From an uncultured Oscillospiraceae bacterium (GTDB lineage Bacteria; Bacillota; Clostridia; Oscillospirales; Ruminococcaceae), in NCBI GenBank assembly GCA_958448395.1, contig CAUDDP010000046.1, positions 1 through 17,942 of the forward strand: a stretch of DNA of 17,942 bases. Reading direction: 5' to 3'. This document shows, piece by piece, positions 13,414 to 17,942 of the stretch; the first letter of the stretch is position 1, and the number at the start of each line of letters is the position of its first letter. The position numbers and the translations under genes are program-made. A model generated the notes under the pieces. That model was not told the DNA's origin. It searched no databases and worked only from the letters and a program-made list of their open reading frames with translations.

Positions 13414-14829
13414 ATGGCTTTTGAAGGATTATCAGATAAGCTGGGAAACGTGTTTAAAAAACTGCGGGCACACGGAAAGCTCACAGAAGCAGACGTAAAA
13501 GAAGCCATGCGGGAAGTCCGGATGGCATTGCTTGAAGCCGATGTCAGCTACAAAGTGGTAAAAGATTTTGTGGCAAAGGTTTCTGCCCGTGCGGTCGGGG
13601 AAGAGGTTTTAAATAGTTTGACACCGGCACAGCAGGTCATAAAGATTGTAAACGAAGAGCTTTGTGCCCTGATGGGAAACAGCAACGCAAGAATTCATTT
13701 TCCATCGAAACCGCCGTGCGTGATTATGTTCTGTGGGCTGCAGGGTTCTGGTAAAACCACCCATGCTGCAAAGCTGGCGAAGATGATGAAAAAAGAGGGA
13801 CATTATCCGCTGCTTGTGGCATGTGATATTTATCGTCCGGCTGCAATTCACCAGTTACAGATTGTCGGAGAACGAGCAGGTGTCAAGGTCTTTGAAATGG
13901 GACAAATCTCCCCGATGATTATTGCCAAGGAGGCAATGAAATACGCAAAAGACCACGGCAATGATGTAGTGATTTTGGATACTGCCGGACGGCTACACAT
14001 TGATTTAGAGCTGATGGAAGAACTGAAACAGCTGAAAGAACTGACCAACCCCAATGAAATTATGCTGGTAGTGGATGCCATGACCGGACAGGATGCGGTC
14101 AATGTGGCAAAGGCATTTGATGATGCACTGGGGATTGACAGTGTCTTGATGTCCAAGCTGGATTCCGATACCAGAGGCGGTGCGGCGTTGTCGGTTCTGG
14201 CAGTTACCGGTAAGCCAATTAAATTTGTTGGGACAGGCGAAAAGCTGGACGATTTCGAGCCGTTCCATCCAGAACGTATGGCATCCCGTATTTTGGGCAT
14301 GGGTGATGTACTGACATTGATTGAAAAGGCGGAAAGTTCCGTTGATGAAAAGGACGCCCGAAGACTGGCACAGAAACTGGAAGAAAATAAATTTGATATG
14401 AACGACCTGTTGGATCAGCTGCGGCAGATTCAGAAAATGGGTTCCCTCAAGTCCATCATTGGAATGTTGCCGGGCGTGGGCGATAAAATAAAAGATGTCG
14501 ACTTGGATGACAGACAGTTTGTCCGCATTGAGGCAATGATTACCTCTATGACAAAGGCAGAGCGTGCAAAACCGTCTATCATCAATCCATCTCGGAAACG
14601 GCGAATTGCTGCTGGAAGCGGCACAAAGGTGGAAGAAGTGAACCGTTTGTTGAAGCAGTTTGAACAGATGCAGAAGATGATGAAGCAGTTTGGCGGCAAG
14701 GGCAGCAAGTTGGGACGGCGTGCCAGAAAGCAGCTTGCTGGTATGAATTTGGATCAGCTGCAAAATATGTCAGGTGGAATGCCTGGCGGCATTCCAGGCA
14801 TTCCGCCAGGGTTGATGCCGAAAAAATAA
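13414..14829 (+). CDS. ffh: Signal recognition particle GTPase Ffh
   Basis: A 471-residue SRP54 homologue that binds signal sequences of nascent membrane and secreted proteins and delivers ribosomes to FtsY. The N domain occupies 1-100. The G domain has GLQGSGKTTHAAKLA (108-122), DTAGR (189-193), SKLD (247-250, Ser replacing the usual Thr) and GTGEKLDDFEPF (273-284). The M domain, from about 300, carries the RNA-binding RIAAGSGTKVEEVNRLLKQF segment. The Met/Gly-rich tail MSGGMPGGIPGIPPGLMPKK forms the C-terminus. GGGAGGG precedes the ATG. It is followed by rpsP after 95 bases. The 3' end of the gene contains overlapping inverted repeats (see separate entry). Confidence 0.98.
   Translation: MAFEGLSDKLGNVFKKLRAHGKLTEADVKEAMREVRMALLEADVSYKVVKDFVAKVSARAVGEEVLNSLTPAQQVIKIVNEELCALMGNSNARIHFPSKPPCVIMFCGLQGSGKTTHAAKLAKMMKKEGHYPLLVACDIYRPAAIHQLQIVGERAGVKVFEMGQISPMIIAKEAMKYAKDHGNDVVILDTAGRLHIDLELMEELKQLKELTNPNEIMLVVDAMTGQDAVNVAKAFDDALGIDSVLMSKLDSDTRGGAALSVLAVTGKPIKFVGTGEKLDDFEPFHPERMASRILGMGDVLTLIEKAESSVDEKDARRLAQKLEENKFDMNDLLDQLRQIQKMGSLKSIIGMLPGVGDKIKDVDLDDRQFVRIEAMITSMTKAERAKPSIINPSRKRRIAAGSGTKVEEVNRLLKQFEQMQKMMKQFGGKGSKLGRRARKQLAGMNLDQLQNMSGGMPGGIPGIPPGLMPKK
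14776..14810. repeat. Overlapping inverted repeats in the 3' end of ffh
   Basis: GGAATGCCTGG (14776-14786) pairs perfectly with CCAGGCATTCC (14794-14804). The alternative CCTGGCGG (14783-14790) pairs with CCGCCAGG (14803-14810). They encode the Gly/Pro/Ile-rich C-terminal tail. No T-run follows, so they are not a standard terminator, but they may stabilise or pause the RNA between ffh and rpsP. Confidence 0.55.
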
Positions 14830-14861
14830 ATGCATTCCCGCAGGAAACTGCTGGAGATAGA

Positions 14862-14891
14862 TTGACACGCCAGAAGGCGTGTGCGAATAAA
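14862..14891 (+). promoter_or_regulatory. Hairpin and possible weak promoter before rpsP
   Basis: ACACGCC (14865-14871) pairs with GGCGTGT (14876-14882) around AGAA. The same bases include TTGACA (14862-14867) followed, after 18 bases, by AATAAA, a poor -10. It could be an internal promoter or an RNA processing/stability hairpin in the ffh-rpsP spacer. Neither is proven. Confidence 0.35.
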
Positions 14892-14924
14892 AATTTAAAC
14901 AAGAATGATATGGAGGAAATCAAA

Positions 14925-15167
14925 ATGGCAGTAAAAATCAGACTGAGAAGAATGGGTGCAAAGAAAGCACCGTTTTATCGTATCGTAGTTGCAGACGAGC
15001 GGTATCCGAGAGATGGCAGATTCATTGAAGAAATCGGTTACTATGATCCGACTAAGGATCCGGCTGCTGTAAGCGTAGATGCTGATAAGGTAAAGCAGTG
15101 GCTGAAGAACGGTGCACAGCCGACCGATTCTGTAAAGTGCATTCTGAAGAAGGAAGGCATTCTCTAA
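14925..15167 (+). CDS. rpsP: Ribosomal protein bS16
   Basis: An 80-residue small-subunit protein that binds 16S rRNA early in 30S assembly. MAVKIRLRRMGAKKAPFYRI is diagnostic, and VVADERYPRDGRFIEEIGYY with a WLKNGAQPTDSV segment completes the family pattern. Length is normal. GGAGG at 14912-14916 fixes the start at 14925; a longer frame from a TTG at 14862 runs through the spacer hairpin and is rejected. It lies between ffh and khpA in the classic Firmicutes order. Confidence 0.98.
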   Translation: MAVKIRLRRMGAKKAPFYRIVVADERYPRDGRFIEEIGYYDPTKDPAAVSVDADKVKQWLKNGAQPTDSVKCILKKEGIL

Positions 15168-15243
15168 GAGTAGAATCCAAGCAGGGACGATGCGGACAGC
15201 AGATGACAAATGGTTTGCCAGTCTGCACGTTCATTTGCTGTTT

Positions 15244-15263
15244 TCCTTTTTGTGGAAAGGAGG
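15244..15263 (+). promoter_or_regulatory. Hairpin covering the khpA ribosome-binding site
   Basis: TCCTTT (15244-15249) pairs with AAAGGA (15256-15261), which is part of the AAAGGAGG Shine-Dalgarno (15256-15263). Folding would hide the site. Upstream, CAAATG and CATTTG (about 15205-15238) form another stem. This suggests that khpA translation may be tuned or coupled to upstream translation; no ligand is evident. Confidence 0.45.
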
Positions 15264-15269
15264 AGCATG

Positions 15270-15503
15270 ATGCAGGAATTATTACGTACGATTGTGGCAG
15301 GACTGGTGGAAAATCCGTCTGCCATTGAGATTACAGAGGACGCACCGAATGAAGAGGGCGTGATTGTATATCATCTGCACGTTGCAGCAGAGGATATGGG
15401 GCGTGTGATTGGCAAGCAGGGCAGAATTGCCCGTGCGATCCGGATCATTATGCGTTCTGGTGCTGCAAAGAGCAACCAGAAAATTGCAGTCGAAATTGAC
15501 TGA
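15270..15503 (+). CDS. khpA: KH-domain RNA-binding protein KhpA
   Basis: A 77-residue single KH domain protein (KhpA/YlqC family). It pairs with KhpB (Jag/EloR) in Firmicutes and binds many RNAs, affecting cell elongation and division. MQELLRTIVAGLVENPSAIE is the family N-terminus. EDMGRVIGKQGRIARAIRII contains the GKQG (GxxG) loop that contacts RNA. Two adjacent ATG codons (15267 and 15270) are possible; the second has better spacing from AAAGGAGG. A terminator-like hairpin follows 10 bases after the stop, which may limit transcription into the downstream genes. Confidence 0.95.
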   Translation: MQELLRTIVAGLVENPSAIEITEDAPNEEGVIVYHLHVAAEDMGRVIGKQGRIARAIRIIMRSGAAKSNQKIAVEID

Positions 15504-15513
15504 ACCACACAGG

Positions 15514-15545
15514 CAGGCGTACCGGAAACGGCACGTCTGTTTTTG
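15514..15545 (+). terminator. Terminator or attenuator after khpA
   Basis: CAGGCGT (15514-15520) pairs with ACGTCTG (15533-15539), with an A/C mismatch and then CCG-GAAA-CGG (a GNRA tetraloop). TTTTT follows. It looks like a genuine intrinsic terminator inside the operon, so rimM and trmD depend on read-through or an unseen promoter. Confidence 0.75.
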
Positions 15546-15574
15546 TAAGTGATGTTATGGGGCAGGAGGACAAT

Positions 15575-16099
15575 ATGAAACAGACACAGATGAAAAAAAT
15601 CGGCATCGGTATCGCTTCCTTTCTGGTGCTGGTAGTTGGTGGTATTACCGGTGTGCATTATGGATTGGAACAATCAGAGGAGTCACAGACCGCAAATGTG
15701 GTTACGACAGTCCATGTGAATACACAGACGACAGCTGCTGCCGGAACGGATACAACAATTACAACATCTATTACATTGCAGGCGGAGCAGACGACTGTGG
15801 AATCGGAAACAGAAGCTTCGAGCAGTGTTGTTTATTATACCTTCCGTAATGACAGCTTGCTGGACAGCCATTATGAGAAGCATGGGATAGAAATGGGATT
15901 TGACGATGCAGAGGCTTACGAAGCAGCAGCGAATGCGGTGATTGCGGATGAAGATGCCCTGCACAAGCAGGAAGCAGAAGATGGGGACGATATTTATTAT
16001 TTAGAGGATACCAACGAGTTTGTAGTGGTTTCTGGGGACGGATATATCCGGACGTATTTTGAACCAAGCAGCGGCATGTCGTATTATGAGCGGCAGTAA
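15575..16099 (+). CDS. Membrane-anchored protein with BECR-like C-terminal domain
   Basis: A 174-residue protein. A basic N-terminus (MKQTQMKK) and one hydrophobic helix at 9-29 anchor it in the membrane, with the rest probably outside. Residues 40-83 are a Thr/Ser/Glu linker. Residues 85-174 form a compact domain: FRNDSLLDSHYEKHGIEMGF, then YEAAANAVI, DDIYYLEDTNEFVVVSGDGY, and IRTYFEPSSGMSYYERQ. The HxxxHG, TNEFVVVS and IRTYF pattern recalls the barnase-EndoU-colicin-RelE (BECR) nuclease-like domains of toxin C-termini. That is from memory of motifs and is not proven. AGGAGG supports the ATG at 15575. It sits between a terminator and rimM, with 22 bases to rimM. No immunity gene is adjacent, so it may be a non-toxic relative or a secreted effector. 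Confidence 0.75.
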   Translation: MKQTQMKKIGIGIASFLVLVVGGITGVHYGLEQSEESQTANVVTTVHVNTQTTAAAGTDTTITTSITLQAEQTTVESETEASSSVVYYTFRNDSLLDSHYEKHGIEMGFDDAEAYEAAANAVIADEDALHKQEAEDGDDIYYLEDTNEFVVVSGDGYIRTYFEPSSGMSYYERQ

Positions 16100-16121
16100 A
16101 ACAAACAGGAAAGGAGCTTTT

Positions 16122-16631
16122 ATGAAGGACTATTTGGAGATTGGAAAAATTGTGACTGTGCATGGCTTGCGTGGTGATGTTAAAGTGCAACCATGGTGCG
16201 ATTCCCCGGAGTTTTTATGTGCATTTCCGGTTTTGTATCTCGGAAAAGAAAAAAAGGAAGTTGAGATTGCAGATGCCCGTGTCCAGAAAAATATGGCAAT
16301 CCTTCGTCTGGAAGGCTATGAAACCGTAGAACAGGCGGAAACGCTTCGCAACCAGATGCTTTACATGCATCGGGAAGATGTGGAACTGGAGAACGGTACC
16401 TATTTCATACAGGATTTGATTGGGCTGGATGTGCTGGATGCAGACAACGGCGTTTCCTATGGTACCTTGAAGGATGTCTTGCAGACCGGTGCCAATGATG
16501 TCTATGTGGTACAGCCGCAGGGCAAAAAAGAAGTGCTGATTCCAGCCATTCCGGATGTGATTGTAGAAACCGATCTGGAGGCAGGCTGTATGAAAATCCG
16601 ACCGCTGGAGGGACTGCTTGATGCAAATTGA
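16122..16631 (+). CDS. rimM: Ribosome maturation factor RimM
   Basis: A 169-residue 30S maturation factor that binds ribosomal protein uS19 and aids 16S rRNA 3'-domain folding. The N-terminal barrel has IGKIVTVHGLRGDVKVQPWC (7-26). The C-terminal PRC barrel begins at YFIQDLIGLDV (94-104) and contains LKDVLQTGANDVYVV and EVLIPAIPDVI. AAAGGAG precedes the ATG at 16122; the longer frame starting at 16059 overlaps the preceding gene and lacks a ribosome site. Its end overlaps trmD by 11 bases. Confidence 0.96.
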   Translation: MKDYLEIGKIVTVHGLRGDVKVQPWCDSPEFLCAFPVLYLGKEKKEVEIADARVQKNMAILRLEGYETVEQAETLRNQMLYMHREDVELENGTYFIQDLIGLDVLDADNGVSYGTLKDVLQTGANDVYVVQPQGKKEVLIPAIPDVIVETDLEAGCMKIRPLEGLLDAN

Positions 16632-17316
16632 CATCGCAACCCTGTTTCCGGAGATGTGCGAAGCGGTCTTGCAGGAGAGTATTCTTGGAAGAGCACAGAA
16701 AAATGGTGCTTTGTCTGTGCAGTGTTGGAACATTCGGGATTATACTTTGAACAAGCACAAACGGGTGGATGATGTGCCGTATGGCGGCGGCAGAGGCATG
16801 GTCATGCAGGCAGACCCCATTTACCGCTGTTGGGAGGCAGTCATTGCCGAACGACAGACAAAACCACATTGCATTTATCTTTCCCCCAAAGGGCGTGTCT
16901 TTACACAGCAGAAAGCAGTAGAACTCTCTCAAAAGTCAAATTTATTTTTGCTTTGTGGGCATTATGAGGGGATTGATCAACGGATTTTGGATACCATAAT
17001 AGACGAAGAGATTTCCATCGGGGATTATGTATTGACCGGCGGAGAATTGCCAGCATTGGTACTGACCGATGCCGTTGCCAGAATGTGCAGTGGTGTCCTG
17101 CCAGATGCAGTTTGTTTTGAAGAGGAAAGTCATTATAATGGCTTGTTAGAGTATCCGCAGTATACCCGTCCAGAAGTCTGGCATGATCAGGCTGTCCCAT
17201 CCGTTTTGCTTTCCGGACACCATAAAAATATCGAAACATGGCGGTTTGCTGCCAGTCTTGCAGAGACAAAGGAGAAGCGGCCGGATCTGTATGCAAAGTA
17301 TGTTGACAAAAAATAG
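16621..17316 (+). CDS. trmD: tRNA (guanine37-N1)-methyltransferase TrmD
   Basis: A 231-residue SPOUT (knotted) enzyme that methylates G37 next to the anticodon using S-adenosylmethionine and prevents +1 frameshifting. Motifs include VDDVPYGGGRGMVMQADPI (49-67), LCGHYEGIDQRI (111-122) and ISIGDYVLTGGELPALVLTD (131-150), with the catalytic Asp near 150. GLLEYPQYTRP (174-184) follows. The ATG at 16621 is preceded by GGAGGG at 16606-16611, inside rimM. An adjacent in-frame TTG at 16618 is unnecessary. rplS, often next in this operon, is absent; a non-coding gap and HPr follow instead. Confidence 0.97.
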   Translation: MQIDIATLFPEMCEAVLQESILGRAQKNGALSVQCWNIRDYTLNKHKRVDDVPYGGGRGMVMQADPIYRCWEAVIAERQTKPHCIYLSPKGRVFTQQKAVELSQKSNLFLLCGHYEGIDQRILDTIIDEEISIGDYVLTGGELPALVLTDAVARMCSGVLPDAVCFEEESHYNGLLEYPQYTRPEVWHDQAVPSVLLSGHHKNIETWRFAASLAETKEKRPDLYAKYVDKK

Positions 17317-17363
17317 AGAAAAACGGCTGCGGCATTTTAACAAATTGTGAGAGAAAAAAATTG

Positions 17364-17406
17364 CTGCTTCATGCTGTTGTGATTATACACAAAAGCAGTT
17401 TGTTTG
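17364..17406 (+). terminator. Possible terminator of the trmD operon
   Basis: CTGCTT (17364-17369) pairs with AAGCAG (17393-17398). Inside, after a 7-base bulge, TTGTG (17377-17381) pairs with CACAA (17388-17392) around ATTATA. TTTGTTTG follows. The stem is AT-rich and bulged, so termination strength is uncertain. Confidence 0.4.
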
Positions 17407-17472
17407 TGAAACGACGTTTGCGACAATGCATAGAATTTTTTTGCAAAAGCACCTTTTTTCGCAAATTGTGCG

Positions 17473-17501
17473 TTGACAGATGCGGGAAAATCGGCTATAA
17501 T
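17473..17501 (+). promoter_or_regulatory. Consensus promoter of HPr
   Basis: TTGACA (17473-17478) and TATAAT (17496-17501) with a 17-base spacer: full consensus. The leader is about 80 bases. The upstream A/T tracts (17440-17465) could act as an UP element. Confidence 0.85.
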
Positions 17502-17587
17502 AAGAACAGTGAAAGGCAAAGTAAAACACGATGCTGTAATGCAAGTGGAAAAGTAAATTTTCAATATGAAGATGGGAGAGTTTGTTT

Positions 17588-17860
17588 ATGTACAGTAAAG
17601 ATGTAATGGTACAGAATCAGGTTGGTTTACACGCAAGACCGGCTACGTTCTTTATTCAGAAAGCGAACGAGTTCCGTTCCTCTATCTGGATTGAAAAGGA
17701 AGAACGCCGTGTCAATGCCAAGAGTTTGCTGGGCATTTTGTCCCTCGGAATTATCGGCGGTACACAGATTAAGATCATTGCAGACGGTTCGGATGAGCAA
17801 GTTGCTGTCAATGCACTGGTAGATCTCGTAGAGAGTGGCTTTAGCGAGGAAAATAGATAA
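17588..17860 (+). CDS. ptsH: HPr phosphocarrier protein
   Basis: A 90-residue HPr-family protein of the phosphotransferase system. GLHARPATFF places His15 exactly where Enzyme I phosphorylates HPr. VNAKSLLGILSLGI places Ser46 where HPr kinase acts in Firmicutes catabolite control. Both sites are kept, so it is a functional HPr rather than a Crh-type paralogue lacking His15. GGGAGAG (17574-17580) supports the ATG at 17588; an in-frame TTG six bases upstream is unnecessary. It has its own promoter and is not followed within the window by ptsI. A short non-coding stretch runs from 17861 to the window end. Confidence 0.95.
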   Translation: MYSKDVMVQNQVGLHARPATFFIQKANEFRSSIWIEKEERRVNAKSLLGILSLGIIGGTQIKIIADGSDEQVAVNALVDLVESGFSEENR

Positions 17861-17903
17861 GATCCCCCTGCCTTTTCACAGCATATGTAAAAATCATATC
17901 ACA

Positions 17904-17919
17904 AGTTTTCGTGAAAACT
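17904..17919. repeat. Small hairpin near the window end
   Basis: AGTTTTC and GAAAACT form a 7-bp inverted repeat with a two-base centre. It lies about 45 bases after HPr. No T-run follows on the plus strand. It may be an operator or the leader of the next gene, whose ribosome site could be the AGGAGAG at about 17922-17930. Confidence 0.3.
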
Positions 17920-17942
17920 CACAGGAGAGAACACCCGAAAGG

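Overview
The window looks like chromosomal DNA from a low-to-mid GC Clostridia (Firmicutes) bacterium, most likely a Ruminococcus-type gut anaerobe. The reasons are the ylxM-ffh-rpsP-khpA-rimM-trmD gene order, strong AGGAGG ribosome sites, sigma-A type promoters with 17-base spacers, a secreted protein with Thr-rich linkers and a C-terminal dockerin, and an intracellular alpha-glucan set (glycogen phosphorylase plus a GH13 enzyme). The species cannot be fixed from the sequence alone.

Layout. 1-477: non-coding, with a chain of perfect hairpins and copy A of a ~190-bp dispersed repeat. 478-1611: consensus promoter, a PspA/IM30 gene and an overlapping gene for a 59-residue single-pass membrane protein. 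1684-3347: monocistronic citrate synthase with its own promoter and terminator. 3348-3810: non-coding, rich in stem-loops, with a 16-bp direct repeat and copy B of the dispersed repeat. 3811-9164 (minus strand): glycogen phosphorylase with a long structured leader, then, after a hairpin terminator, a TPR protein overlapping a GH13 alpha-glucan hydrolase. 9165-9886: divergent control region. 9887-11381: secreted protein with a lysozyme-like domain, an SH3b domain and a dockerin. 11432-11935: small three-helix membrane protein. 11981-12773 (minus): SCP2-like protein with a Lys/Ala/Pro tail built from a 39-bp tandem repeat. 12958-17406: protein targeting and translation operon (ylxM, ffh, rpsP, khpA, a membrane-anchored BECR-like protein, rimM, trmD). 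17473-17860: HPr phosphocarrier with its own consensus promoter.

How the genes work together. GlgP releases glucose-1-phosphate from glycogen or imported glucans, and the GH13 enzyme trims branched or cyclic maltodextrins. HPr links carbon supply to PTS transport and catabolite control. Citrate synthase probably feeds 2-oxoglutarate and glutamate synthesis. Ffh, bS16, KhpA, RimM and TrmD form the usual ribosome-maturation and secretion block.

Most housekeeping calls are secure. The less ordinary content is the dispersed structured repeat, the PspA-linked small membrane protein, the BECR-like membrane-anchored protein inside the trmD operon, the glgP leader with competing pairings, the dockerin-bearing putative cell-wall hydrolase, and the SCP2 protein with a repeat tail. 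I see no CRISPR array, transposase, phage gene, tRNA or rRNA.
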